Positions 26,785-34,771 of a stretch of DNA of 64,000 nucleotides are shown here, piece by piece. This DNA is from Solitalea agri (lineage in GTDB: Bacteria; Bacteroidota; Bacteroidia; Sphingobacteriales; Sphingobacteriaceae). Numbering within the stretch: the first letter of the stretch is position 1; each line of letters starts with the position of its first letter. The translations under genes and the position numbers were made by a program. Below the pieces are notes generated by a model, which worked only from the letters and a program-made list of their open reading frames with translations, was not told the DNA's origin and searched no databases. Where the stretch lies: contig NZ_JAMWYS010000024.1 of NCBI RefSeq assembly GCF_023914155.1, positions 186,001 to 250,000 of the forward strand, read 5' to 3'.

Positions 26785-27255
26785 TTATTTTACGGCTTCA
26801 TCAACACTTACTCTTAGATCTTTGAAGCTGCTTCGCAAGTCCATATATTGTTTCACAAGTTTTTCTTGTGTTTGTTTCATTAAAACCTGATCTGCTAAAA
26901 CCTGTCGTCGACCACTTTCAAGTACAGGAATACTATCTAACAGTTCTTTGTGATGTTGTACAACAACTCCCATAGAGTCAATTAATTCCCGCTGGCGAAG
27001 CAACATACCTTTAGCTCGATTACGCAAAGCTAAATAAGCACTATCGCTTTCAGATTTAACAACCTTTATTAATGAATCCCGTTCGGTAATAGTACGAATC
27101 TGTTGAGCAATCATCAAATTATAGAGTGAATCCATTGCTGCTACTTTCGATTCGGTAATTTTATGGGCCGCTGCTATTTGTTCCTGATTTTCTTTTCGTT
27201 TACAGGCCGCAGCTATAATTAAGGTGGCAGTAATTAGAAATAAAATTCTTTTCAT
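26785..27255 (-). CDS. Coiled-coil lipoprotein of unknown function
   Basis: 156 residues. Signal with lipobox AAAC (Cys18) then KRKENQEQ, so a lipoprotein. The rest is almost entirely helical and heptad-like (AAMDSLYNLMIAQQIRTITERDSLIKVV and similar), with no Pro/Gly-rich breaks except near GVVVQHHKELLDSIPVLESGRRQ. No family was recognised. It probably forms a long periplasmic or surface coiled coil. Monocistronic; about 250 bases of AT-rich DNA separate it from proline dehydrogenase. Confidence 0.65.
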   Translation of the reverse strand: MKRILFLITATLIIAAACKRKENQEQIAAAHKITESKVAAMDSLYNLMIAQQIRTITERDSLIKVVKSESDSAYLALRNRAKGMLLRQRELIDSMGVVVQHHKELLDSIPVLESGRRQVLADQVLMKQTQEKLVKQYMDLRSSFKDLRVSVDEAVK

Positions 27256-27422
27256 AAGATTGAGCGTTTACTTACTTAAATATAATTTAAAATTTGCTCA
27301 AACAAATACCTAAATGCTTAATAAATGAAAAAACTAAATAACAATTAAAATTTAAGTGAATACAACAGATGCATTTCTCACTATACTGATTTCTAATCAC
27401 TTCCTCTTAATTAAGGTTGTAC

Positions 27423-27454
27423 AAAAAAAGCTGCATCGTTTACGATACAGCTTT
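27423..27454 (-). terminator. Terminator of the proline dehydrogenase gene
   Basis: Inverted repeat AAAGCTG (27427-27433) with CAGCTTT (27448-27454), extended inward by ATCG/CGAT, and a T7 tract on the minus strand. It lies about 55 bases after the proline dehydrogenase stop codon. Confidence 0.8.
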
Positions 27455-27508
27455 ATAACTATTCTTAATTCTCAACTAAAAGACTTTATTAGTTTTCATT
27501 GTGGATAA

Positions 27509-28705
27509 CTAGATTCCTCTGCGCTTTTTCTCCTTAACAATAAGACCTAGTTCACGTCCCATTTGTCCCGCAATAGCAGTATTCTCTTGTGCTCTACGGA
27601 ATAAATAAGGCAAAACTGATTTAACCGGTCCATAAGGCACATATTTAACGACATTATAATTCTCGTGTGATAAATTATAACTCAAGTTATCACTCATACC
27701 CAACAACTGCGAAAAATAAACCTTAGGATTTTTAGTATCAATGTTATGTTCTGCCAATAAATTCACCAACTTCATACAGCTGACTTCATTATGTGTACCA
27801 GCAACAAAAGATATACGGTGGAAGTGTTCGATACAGAATTTTACAGCTTCATCATAATCACGGTCAGTTGCTTCTTTATTCGGTTGAATTGGCGACTTGT
27901 AACCCATCTCAGCAGCTCGTTCACGTTCTTTTTCCATGTATGCACCACGAACAAGCTTAGCTCCTAAATAATAATTACCTTCTTCGGCATCCTGCGTGTT
28001 CTTCTTTAGGAAAGCCAATCTGTCATGACGATAGATCTGATAAGTGTTATAAACGATAGGATCAATACGATTATATTTCTTCATCATATCAATCGTCACA
28101 TTATCAATAGGGTCCTGAATCCAGGTTTCCTCAGCATCGACCATTACCGGAATACCAGCCTGATAAGCTGCGTGGCAAATCATATCAACACGAGACTGCA
28201 CTCTTAACCATTCATCACTCTCTTTTGGTGTTAATTGATCACCGCGGTGGATCTTCTCCAATAACTCGAAACGTCCCAAGCCGGTAACTTTAAATACTGA
28301 AAAAGGAACTTTGTGATCTTTGGTAGCACGGCTTATGGTTGAAATAATCTCATGACAAGTTTCATCAAAGGCCTTTTCATTATTTTCACCTTCCACAGAA
28401 TAATCTAAGATGGTACCAACCTTGAAATTAGCAAGCTGATTGATGGTGCTTTCGCAATCCCGAATACTTTCTCCTCCGCAAAAATGACTGAATATTGTTT
28501 TTCGGATAATGCCTTCAATAGGTAAACCTATTTTCATAGCAAAATTTGTCAACGGTGGGCCAATTTTCACTAGGAAATTGACATTAATTACTTTAAATAG
28601 CCAATAGGCTCTTTTCAGCTCGCTGTCCGACATATGCGAGAATGCAATTTCTGTATTGTCGAATGATAGAGCTGATGGTTTATTGATGGTGGGGCTCTCT
28701 ATCAT
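27509..28705 (-). CDS. Proline dehydrogenase
   Basis: 398 residues from the ATG at 28705; a second in-frame ATG five codons upstream overlaps the -7 element and is less likely. The PRODH barrel shows KVTGLGRFELLEK, MVDAEETWIQDPID, KLVRGAYMEKERERA (FAD/substrate motif) and FAGTHNE-like VAGTHNEVSC, ending in YGPVKSVLPYLFRRAQENTA, the conserved Arg pair that binds proline. It oxidises proline to pyrroline-5-carboxylate with FAD, handing electrons to the quinone pool. This is the stand-alone form; no P5C dehydrogenase is adjacent. Confidence 0.93.
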   Translation of the reverse strand: MIESPTINKPSALSFDNTEIAFSHMSDSELKRAYWLFKVINVNFLVKIGPPLTNFAMKIGLPIEGIIRKTIFSHFCGGESIRDCESTINQLANFKVGTILDYSVEGENNEKAFDETCHEIISTISRATKDHKVPFSVFKVTGLGRFELLEKIHRGDQLTPKESDEWLRVQSRVDMICHAAYQAGIPVMVDAEETWIQDPIDNVTIDMMKKYNRIDPIVYNTYQIYRHDRLAFLKKNTQDAEEGNYYLGAKLVRGAYMEKERERAAEMGYKSPIQPNKEATDRDYDEAVKFCIEHFHRISFVAGTHNEVSCMKLVNLLAEHNIDTKNPKVYFSQLLGMSDNLSYNLSHENYNVVKYVPYGPVKSVLPYLFRRAQENTAIAGQMGRELGLIVKEKKRRGI

Positions 28706-28709
28706 GCGA

Positions 28710-28717
28710 CAAATATA
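28710..28717 (-). promoter_or_regulatory. -7 element abutting the proline dehydrogenase start
   Basis: Minus strand TATATTTG, full consensus match, with only four bases between it and the ATG at 28705. It supports that start and suggests a leaderless message; no -33 TTG was found at the usual spacing. Confidence 0.4.
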
Positions 28718-28862
28718 CATTTTTTACAATATGAACGATAAAACCGTTTATCTTTTAACCTATTGTACACCAAATAGTTAACACAAATAAAGACTTTTGA
28801 GTCTCGTATTAGTCTTAAAAAGAACCCGAACTCATTTTAAATAGAAATAGTAATTTAGCCGA

Positions 28863-29933
28863 ATGAGTTTACCTGCCATCCAAAGTTCGGGCTACGAAGT
28901 GGTATTCGGCGATGCCGCTGAACTGCTTATTGATTTTCTAAAGAAACACACCTATTCCAAGATATTTTTTCTGGTAGATACCAATACTTCAGAGCATTGT
29001 TATCCAGGCATTGCCTTACATATCGCCGGTGATATTCCTCATGATATCATTGAAATTGATGCCGGAGAGGAAAATAAAAACATTGATATCTGTATCGGTA
29101 TTTGGAAGATGCTTTTGGATTTTGGAGCCGATAGAAAAGCCTTGGTTATTAATCTCGGAGGTGGGGTGGTAACTGATATGGGCAGTTTTGCAGCTGCAAC
29201 CTATAAACGAGGCGTTGATTTCCTTCAAATTCCAACCACCTTACTTTCGCAAGTAGACGCATCAGTTGGGGGTAAAACCGGAATAGATGTTGACGCTGTA
29301 AAAAATATGGTTGGTACTTTTACTAACCCTCAAACAGTAATTATCGACCCTAATTTTTTACAAACATTACCAAAAAGCGAAATTGTTTCAGGCTTTGCCG
29401 AAATTATTAAGCATGGACTGATTGTTGACAAAGATTACTTTAACTCAATCAAAACAATTGATTTCGAAAATATTGATGAGAAAATCATTCATCGTTCAGT
29501 AGAAATTAAAAATGAAGTGGTAACCGCTGATCCTCATGAGAAAAACATTCGCAAAAAACTAAATTTTGGACATACGATTGGCCACGCTGTTGAAAGTTAT
29601 TCATTACAACACGACAAAACTCCATTATTGCATGGAGAAGCTATTGCCATTGGAATGATCACCGAAAGCTGGCTTTCAGCAAAGCATGCAAAACTTAGTG
29701 AAGCCGAACTGACCGAAATTTGTGACTTTATCTTATCAGTTTACCCAACCTATAAAGTGAATGAAAACAGCTTTGATGAACTCATTTCGTATATGAAAAA
29801 TGATAAGAAAAATGAGGCTGATCAAATCAACTTCACACTGCTAAAAGCTATAGGGAGCTCTGAAATCAACTATACTTGCAGCGCTGAAGAGATATTAAAT
29901 TCGATAAGATTTTACAACAACCTTATTAAATAG
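28863..29933 (+). CDS. aroB: 3-Dehydroquinate synthase
   Basis: 356 residues. The NAD-binding motif NLGGGVVTDMGSFAAATYKRG (about 99-119) and IPTTLLSQVDASVGGKTGID, the zinc ligands within GFAEIIKHGLI, GHTIGHAVES and LLHGEAIAIGM are all conserved. It makes 3-dehydroquinate from DAHP, step two of the shikimate pathway. It precedes the pheA unit but is separated by 250 bases that hold a fresh promoter and an attenuator, so it is regulated separately. A -7-like TAATTTAG (one mismatch) ends four bases before the ATG. Confidence 0.97.
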   Translation: MSLPAIQSSGYEVVFGDAAELLIDFLKKHTYSKIFFLVDTNTSEHCYPGIALHIAGDIPHDIIEIDAGEENKNIDICIGIWKMLLDFGADRKALVINLGGGVVTDMGSFAAATYKRGVDFLQIPTTLLSQVDASVGGKTGIDVDAVKNMVGTFTNPQTVIIDPNFLQTLPKSEIVSGFAEIIKHGLIVDKDYFNSIKTIDFENIDEKIIHRSVEIKNEVVTADPHEKNIRKKLNFGHTIGHAVESYSLQHDKTPLLHGEAIAIGMITESWLSAKHAKLSEAELTEICDFILSVYPTYKVNENSFDELISYMKNDKKNEADQINFTLLKAIGSSEINYTCSAEEILNSIRFYNNLIK

Positions 29934-29984
29934 ACAACAAAAAATAGTTTTGATTAAATTTTTTATAATTTTTATCAAATATTT

Positions 29985-30015
29985 TTTGTTTTACACAAAA
30001 AGACTTCTACATTTG
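29985..30015 (+). promoter_or_regulatory. Promoter of the pheA leader and aromatic operon
   Basis: TTTG at 29985-29988 and TACATTTG at 30008-30015, spaced by 19 bases: a perfect Bacteroidota -33/-7 pair at the same spacing as the rpmH promoter. Transcription would start near 30020, about 25 bases before the leader-peptide ATG. Confidence 0.8.
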
Positions 30016-30042
30016 TATAAATACGAAATAAGAAAACAAGCA

Positions 30043-30108
30043 ATGATTATAAACAACGCATATTGGTTCTTTGGTTACTTTTACTTTTTTAGTGAGAGCC
30101 GGGACTAG
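30043..30108 (+). CDS. Aromatic-rich leader peptide of the pheA attenuator
   Basis: A 21-codon ORF: ATG at 30043, TAG at 30106-30108. Residues 7-16 are YWFFGYFYFF: five Phe, three Tyr and one Trp in ten codons, followed by SESRD. It begins about 25 bases after a perfect promoter and sits in front of a terminator and pheA (prephenate dehydratase). By analogy with the proteobacterial pheL peptides, its role is to let the ribosome measure charged aromatic tRNAs; the peptide itself need have no function. It is too short to be found by routine gene callers. Confidence 0.85.
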   Translation: MIINNAYWFFGYFYFFSESRD

Positions 30109-30171
30109 TATGTAGATACAAAAGATACACTTACATAAAAGGTCCCGGCGCAAAAGCGACGGGACCTTTTT
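30063..30171 (+). promoter_or_regulatory. Transcription attenuator controlled by aromatic aminoacyl-tRNA
   Basis: Four segments can pair alternately. Segment 1 (30065-30071, within the Trp/Phe codons) pairs with segment 2 (30094-30100). Segment 2 (GCCGGGAC, 30098-30105) pairs perfectly with segment 3 (GTCCCGGC, 30142-30149), extended by TATGTA (30109-30114) with TACATA (30132-30137). Segment 3 pairs instead with segment 4 as a terminator (30137-30147 with 30160-30170, then TTTTT). Stalling at the aromatic codons would mask segment 1 and favour 2:3, allowing read-through into pheA; a ribosome at the TAG masks segment 2 and lets the terminator form. Confidence 0.85.
30137..30171 (+). terminator. 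Attenuator terminator upstream of pheA
   Basis: An 11-bp perfect stem AAAAGGTCCCG/CGGGACCTTTT with a small inner CGC/GCG helix closing an AAAA loop, then a T tract, 16 bases before the pheA ATG. A terminator inside a leader, with no gene upstream in the same unit except the leader peptide. Confidence 0.9.
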
Positions 30172-30186
30172 CATTATCAGCAGTAT

Positions 30187-31014
30187 ATGAACAAAAAAAG
30201 GGTTGCAATTCAGGGAACAAGAGCTTCATTTCACGAGGAAGCGGCTTACAAGTATTTCGGCGAAGAAATTGAAATTGTGGAGTGCGTTACGTTTAAACAA
30301 ACGTGTGAAGCAATTAAACATAACAAAGCTGATTACGCTGTCATGGCCATCGAAAACTCAATTGCAGGCAGTCTGTTGCCCAATTACAACCTATTGCAAG
30401 AATACAATTTCCCGATTGTAGGTGAGGTTTATCTTCATATTCAATTACACCTGTTAGCTTTACCGGGAGTAAAATTTGAAGATGTAAAATACGTTCACTC
30501 CCATCCTATTGCTATTCGTCAGTGCAATGATTTTTTTGAAGATTTTCCGCACCTAGAGGTTCTTGAAAAAACAGATACAGCTGCGTGTGCAAAAAATATT
30601 CGCGAGAACAATTTAACCGATACCGTTGCTATTGCCAACTTAACAGCGGCGAAAATGTACAATCTGGAAGTGCTGGAACGCCGTATCGAAACGAATAAAA
30701 AGAATTTCACCCGTTTTCTGATACTGTCAAAAGACAGCATTGAATCAGTAAAAAACAATAAAGCGTCTATCTGTTTTCAGGTTGGAAACACTATCGGTTC
30801 ATTGGCAAAAGTTTTAAACATTTTTGTTGAAAATCATATTAATCTAACAAAGATTCAATCGATGCCAATTATCGGTAAACCAAACGATTACAATTTTTAT
30901 GTAGACCTGGAATGGGAAAAAGAAAGTGATTACGACCACTGCATGAGAAAGCTCCTAAAAGCGGTAGTAAACCTGGCTGTTATGGGTGAATACGTAAAAA
31001 ATCCAATGAAATAA
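30187..31014 (+). CDS. pheA: Prephenate dehydratase
   Basis: 275 residues: a periplasmic-binding-like catalytic domain (1-185) with GTRASFHEEAA, MAIENSIAGSLLPNY and the essential NFTRF motif (Thr175-Arg176-Phe177), followed by an ACT domain (about 195-275) that normally gives phenylalanine feedback inhibition. It converts prephenate to phenylpyruvate. There is no fused chorismate mutase; that activity is on the next gene. It is the first structural gene after the attenuator. The ACT domain lacks an obvious ESRP block, reading NLTKIQSMPI instead, so inhibition should not be assumed. Confidence 0.95.
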   Translation: MNKKRVAIQGTRASFHEEAAYKYFGEEIEIVECVTFKQTCEAIKHNKADYAVMAIENSIAGSLLPNYNLLQEYNFPIVGEVYLHIQLHLLALPGVKFEDVKYVHSHPIAIRQCNDFFEDFPHLEVLEKTDTAACAKNIRENNLTDTVAIANLTAAKMYNLEVLERRIETNKKNFTRFLILSKDSIESVKNNKASICFQVGNTIGSLAKVLNIFVENHINLTKIQSMPIIGKPNDYNFYVDLEWEKESDYDHCMRKLLKAVVNLAVMGEYVKNPMK

Positions 31015-31076
31015 AAACGGCCCCCAACAAACAAACAAACAAACAATTATAAAAGGTTAAATTTAAACAATACAAC

Positions 31077-32180
31077 ATGAAATCATTCAACGTCCTTCCA
31101 CTAAACGATTGGTTCCCAGCCGGAAACGAACCACTAATAATTGCCGGTCCTTGCAGCGCCGAAACTGAGGATCAGGTAATGGCTACTGCCCATGAACTGA
31201 AAAAAACCGGTAAAGTTCGTTTATTCCGTGCCGGTGTATGGAAACCTCGTACTCGTCCCGGAGAATTTGAAGGCCACGGAGCGGAGGCTTTGAAATGGTT
31301 GCAAAGAGTTAAAGCTGAAACTGGTTTTCCGGTTACTTGTGAGGTTGCTACAGCCAAACACGTGGAAGAATCATTAGAGGCTGGCGTTGATGTTTTATGG
31401 GTTGGAGCTCGTACAACTGTAAATCCTTTCTCAGTTCAGGAAATTGCGGATGCTTTAAAAGGCGTTGATATTCCGGTGATGATCAAAAACCCTGTTAACC
31501 CTGATCTTTCGTTGTGGATTGGCGGTATTGAACGTTTACACCGTGCAGGTATCAATAAATTAGTAGCTATTCACCGTGGTTTTTCTTCATTCGAAAAATC
31601 GGCTTTCAGAAATGAGCCAATGTGGGAAATGGCCATCCAGTTAAAAACCCAACATCCTGAATTGCCAATCATTGTTGACCCTAGTCACATTTGCGGAAAC
31701 CGTGAGCTGTTGCCTTACATTTCACAAAAAGCAATGGATCTGGATATGCAAGGATTAATGATCGAAAGTCATATTAACCCTGCTACTGCATGGACAGACG
31801 CTAAACAACAAGTTACTCCTGAAAACCTGTCCGTATTGGTTAATAACCTTACACTTCGTAAGCCTGAATCTCAAAACGTTGAATTTGTTAGCAAACTGGA
31901 ACAACTTCGCCAAAATATTGATAAGCTTGACGATCAGATCATTCAGAAAATGGCAGAACGCATGTCGATTGTGGAGAAAATTGGTGAATATAAACGCGAT
32001 AACGATGTTACCATTTTACAGGTGAATCGTTGGGAAGAAATTATGGGTAAACGTACTGCATTTGCAAAAGCGTTGAACTTAAGTGAATCATTTACACACC
32101 GTTTATTAGACCTGATTCACAGTGAGTCGATTCGTCGTCAGACAGAGATCATGAACACAAAAGTAGAAGAACAGGCATAG
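31077..32180 (+). CDS. Bifunctional DAHP synthase / chorismate mutase (type II)
   Basis: 367 residues. Residues 1-262 are an AroG/KDSA-type DAHP synthase barrel: IIAGPCSAETEDQ, VWKPRTRPGEFEGHG, WVGARTTVNPFSVQE, VMIKNPVNPD and IVDPSHICGNRELLP. Residues about 275-360 are an AroQ chorismate mutase (LEQLRQNIDKLDDQIIQKMAERM, IGEYKRDN, RWEEIM). It thus catalyses both the first committed step (PEP + erythrose-4-phosphate) and the branch step chorismate to prephenate, feeding PheA. The C-terminal mutase may also confer allostery on the synthase. It lies 62 bases after pheA; an (ACAA)n tract fills part of the gap. Confidence 0.95.
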   Translation: MKSFNVLPLNDWFPAGNEPLIIAGPCSAETEDQVMATAHELKKTGKVRLFRAGVWKPRTRPGEFEGHGAEALKWLQRVKAETGFPVTCEVATAKHVEESLEAGVDVLWVGARTTVNPFSVQEIADALKGVDIPVMIKNPVNPDLSLWIGGIERLHRAGINKLVAIHRGFSSFEKSAFRNEPMWEMAIQLKTQHPELPIIVDPSHICGNRELLPYISQKAMDLDMQGLMIESHINPATAWTDAKQQVTPENLSVLVNNLTLRKPESQNVEFVSKLEQLRQNIDKLDDQIIQKMAERMSIVEKIGEYKRDNDVTILQVNRWEEIMGKRTAFAKALNLSESFTHRLLDLIHSESIRRQTEIMNTKVEEQA

Positions 32181-32207
32181 TTAAAAGATTTCACAGATTA
32201 AATACCG

Positions 32208-32258
32208 ATTACACCGATTCTTTCGGTGTAATCATTTTTCCAAAATCAGTGTAATCAA
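32208..32258 (+). repeat. Hairpin and direct repeat between DAHP synthase and aroA
   Basis: GATTACACCGA (32208-32218) is inverted perfectly at 32224-32234, followed by ATTTTT, so it can act as an intrinsic terminator or processing site inside the operon. A second direct copy of the right arm, CAGTGTAATCA (32248-32258, 10 of 11 identical to 32225-32235), follows. This resembles a short intergenic repeat rather than a simple terminator. Confidence 0.6.
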
Positions 32259-32264
32259 TTTATT

Positions 32265-33533
32265 ATGAACAGTATACTCGTAAAAAAAACTACCGATGTT
32301 CTTAAGGGAGAAATTATTCTTCCGGGTTCAAAAAGCGAAAGCAATCGGGCTTTGATCATGCAGGCCCTTTGCAAGCAACCATTTGAAATCCAAAATCTTT
32401 CTATTGCAGATGATACTGTTACACTTGAACATCTGTTAAAAACAGAAATCGCCTCTCAACAAACTGAAATAAATGTGGGTCCTGCAGGCACAGCCATGCG
32501 GTTTTTAACAGCACTTTTATCAGTTACTCCGGGTGAATGGCTATTAACAGGAACTCACCGAATGCTTGAGCGACCGATTAAGCTATTGGTGGATGCTTTA
32601 CGCAATTTAGGAGCTGATATAGAATATACGGGCAACGAAGGTTTTCCTCCTCTAAAAATTAAAGGAAAAGACCTCAACCTTACGAATGAAATTTCCATTG
32701 ATGGCAGTGTAAGCAGCCAGTATATTTCAGCATTGTTAATGATTGCCCCTACCCTTCCTAATGGTTTAGTTTTAAATCTAACGGGTGTTGTGGCTTCTCG
32801 TCCATATATTGAAATGACATTGGCGATGATGGCTGAATTAGGAATTGAGCATTCATGGACTAATAATACCATTGGCATTAAAAATCAACCTTATCAAGCC
32901 AATGATTTGTTCATTGAACCTGATTGGAGTGGATCTTCTTACTGGTACTCATTGGTAGCACTTTCAAAAGAGGCTAATATTAAACTTACAGGATTAAAAG
33001 ACCACAGCTTGCAAGGCGATAGTGTTATATCTAAAATCATGGAAGATTTTGGCGTTAAAACTGATTTTCTGAAAGATGGAATCAACTTAACTAAAACTTC
33101 TGATAAGGTTACGGTAGACTTTATTGATTTTGAACATTGTCCGGATATTGCTCAAACATTGGCTGTAATTTGTGCCGGATTAGGTCACAATTGCACTTTT
33201 ACCGGATTAGAAAGTTTGAAGATAAAAGAAACAGACCGTGTTGCGGCATTGCAAAATGAGTTAGGAAAATATGGTGTTACTATTACTCAAGAAGGTTTAA
33301 ATTACCATATCGATTGTTCAAAAAGTTCGATTAATAAGGCGGCCACCGATACTTTTATCAATACTTATCACGATCATCGTATGGCCATGGCTTTTGCACC
33401 CCTGGTGCTAAAGGTTAATTCGATGGAGATTGAGGACCCTAAAGTTACAGGTAAATCCTATCCTCATTTCTGGGAAGATCTGGAAAAGATTGGATTTGAA
33501 TGTACTCAGTCAGAGCTTAACACTACTAATTAA
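32265..33533 (+). CDS. aroA: 5-Enolpyruvylshikimate-3-phosphate synthase
   Basis: 422 residues. Conserved motifs of EPSP synthase are LPGSKSESNRALI (19-31, with catalytic Lys23), VGPAGTAMRFLTALL, RPIKLLVDALRNLGADI, GSVSSQYISALLM, SLKIKETDRVAALQNEL and YHDHRMAMAF. It joins PEP to shikimate-3-phosphate. The Bacteroidota form differs slightly from the E. coli signature (GTAMRFL for GNAGTAMRPL). It is separated from the DAHP synthase gene by 84 bases containing a hairpin, and from aroC by 71. Confidence 0.96.
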   Translation: MNSILVKKTTDVLKGEIILPGSKSESNRALIMQALCKQPFEIQNLSIADDTVTLEHLLKTEIASQQTEINVGPAGTAMRFLTALLSVTPGEWLLTGTHRMLERPIKLLVDALRNLGADIEYTGNEGFPPLKIKGKDLNLTNEISIDGSVSSQYISALLMIAPTLPNGLVLNLTGVVASRPYIEMTLAMMAELGIEHSWTNNTIGIKNQPYQANDLFIEPDWSGSSYWYSLVALSKEANIKLTGLKDHSLQGDSVISKIMEDFGVKTDFLKDGINLTKTSDKVTVDFIDFEHCPDIAQTLAVICAGLGHNCTFTGLESLKIKETDRVAALQNELGKYGVTITQEGLNYHIDCSKSSINKAATDTFINTYHDHRMAMAFAPLVLKVNSMEIEDPKVTGKSYPHFWEDLEKIGFECTQSELNTTN

Positions 33534-33604
33534 AACGATTAATGGAATAAGATTGGACGATCAAAATAGCTCCGCTCTTATTTCTTACTTCTTACATCAA
33601 TAGA

Positions 33605-34678
33605 ATGGCAGGCAATACATTTGGAGATGCTTTTAGAATAACTACTTTCGGCGAATCACACGGAACCGCCATTGGTGTAATTATAGATGGCTGCCCGGCA
33701 GGTTTAACACTCGATTTAGACTTTGTACAGTCAGAATTGGATCGTCGTAAGCCAGGGCAATCCAAAATTACTACCCAACGTAAAGAATCTGACACGGCTC
33801 AAATTTTATCAGGAATATTCGAAGGTAAATCAACAGGAACACCTATTACTTTCCTAATTCCAAACGAAGACCAGCGCTCAAAAGATTATGATCATAACGT
33901 GGGTCCCTTTCGCCCTTCGCATGCAGATTACACTTATCAAACCAAATATGGCATACGTGATCATCGAGGAGGTGGGCGTTCATCCGCACGAGAAACGGCT
34001 GCCCGTGTAGCTGCAGGTGCTGTTGCAAAACTGTTCTTAAAAGAAATTGCCGGAATTGAGATCAACGCATATGTAAGTGCTGTGGGTAAAATGAAAGTAG
34101 ATAAGTCTTATCTGGAGCTTAACTTATCATCTGCAGAAAATAACATTTTGCGTTGTGCTGATCCAGAAAAAGCCGAAGAAATGATCGCTTACATTGACAG
34201 TGTTAGAAAAGCCGGAGATACTGTTGGAGGAGTTGTGACTTGTGTTGCTACCAAAGTGCCTGTAGGCTTGGGTGAGCCTGTTTTTGATAAACTACACGCT
34301 GACTTAGGAAAAGCCATGTTAAGTATTAATGCGGTACACGGTTTTGAATACGGTTCAGGTTTTGAAGGAGCCACAATGCTGGGTTCTGAGCATAATGATC
34401 TGTTTGATACGGATTTTTCGACCAGAACCAATAATTCAGGAGGTATTCAGGGCGGAATTTCCAACGGTCAAGATATCTACTTTAAAGTTGCCTTTAAACC
34501 TGTTGCCACGATTATGAAAGGACAAGAAACGGTTGATAAAGAGGGTAAAAAGGTTGAGCTACATGGCAAAGGACGACATGATCCATGTGTAGTACCTCGG
34601 GCTGTTCCTATAGTGGAAGCTATGACAGCACTTGTATTAGCCGATCATTATTTACGAAATAAAAATTCCAAATTATAA
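33605..34678 (+). CDS. aroC: Chorismate synthase
   Basis: 357 residues with all three family signatures: [18 protein letters not shown] (13-30), [20 protein letters not shown] (FMN/substrate site) and [20 protein letters not shown] near the C-terminus. It removes phosphate from EPSP using reduced FMN to give chorismate. It is the last gene of the aromatic unit and is followed by an intrinsic terminator. Confidence 0.97.
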   Translation: MAGNTFGDAFRITTFGESHGTAIGVIIDGCPAGLTLDLDFVQSELDRRKPGQSKITTQRKESDTAQILSGIFEGKSTGTPITFLIPNEDQRSKDYDHNVGPFRPSHADYTYQTKYGIRDHRGGGRSSARETAARVAAGAVAKLFLKEIAGIEINAYVSAVGKMKVDKSYLELNLSSAENNILRCADPEKAEEMIAYIDSVRKAGDTVGGVVTCVATKVPVGLGEPVFDKLHADLGKAMLSINAVHGFEYGSGFEGATMLGSEHNDLFDTDFSTRTNNSGGIQGGISNGQDIYFKVAFKPVATIMKGQETVDKEGKKVELHGKGRHDPCVVPRAVPIVEAMTALVLADHYLRNKNSKL

Positions 34679-34681
34679 GAG

Positions 34682-34704
34682 AAGAGGCCAAGCGCCTCTT
34701 TTTT
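34682..34704 (+). terminator. Terminator of the aromatic operon
   Basis: AAGAGGC/GCCTCTT stem (34682-34688 with 34694-34700), five-base loop and a T6 tract directly after aroC. Confidence 0.85.
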
Positions 34705-34739
34705 CTTTAAAATGCCTCTTTAGAAAATTACTTTTCTTC

Positions 34740-34747
34740 TATTTTTG
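34740..34747 (+). promoter_or_regulatory. -7 element of the first porin-like gene
   Basis: TATTTTTG, full match to TAnnTTTG, 24 bases before the ATG at 34772. Confidence 0.5.
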
Positions 34748-34771
34748 CGCGCGCAATTAAACTAAATACAA

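Noticed and set aside
31026-31047. (ACAA)n tract between pheA and the DAHP synthase gene, considered as a phase-variation repeat
   Set aside because: Short, outside any coding sequence and not in a promoter spacer; more likely a low-complexity leader in an AT-rich gap.
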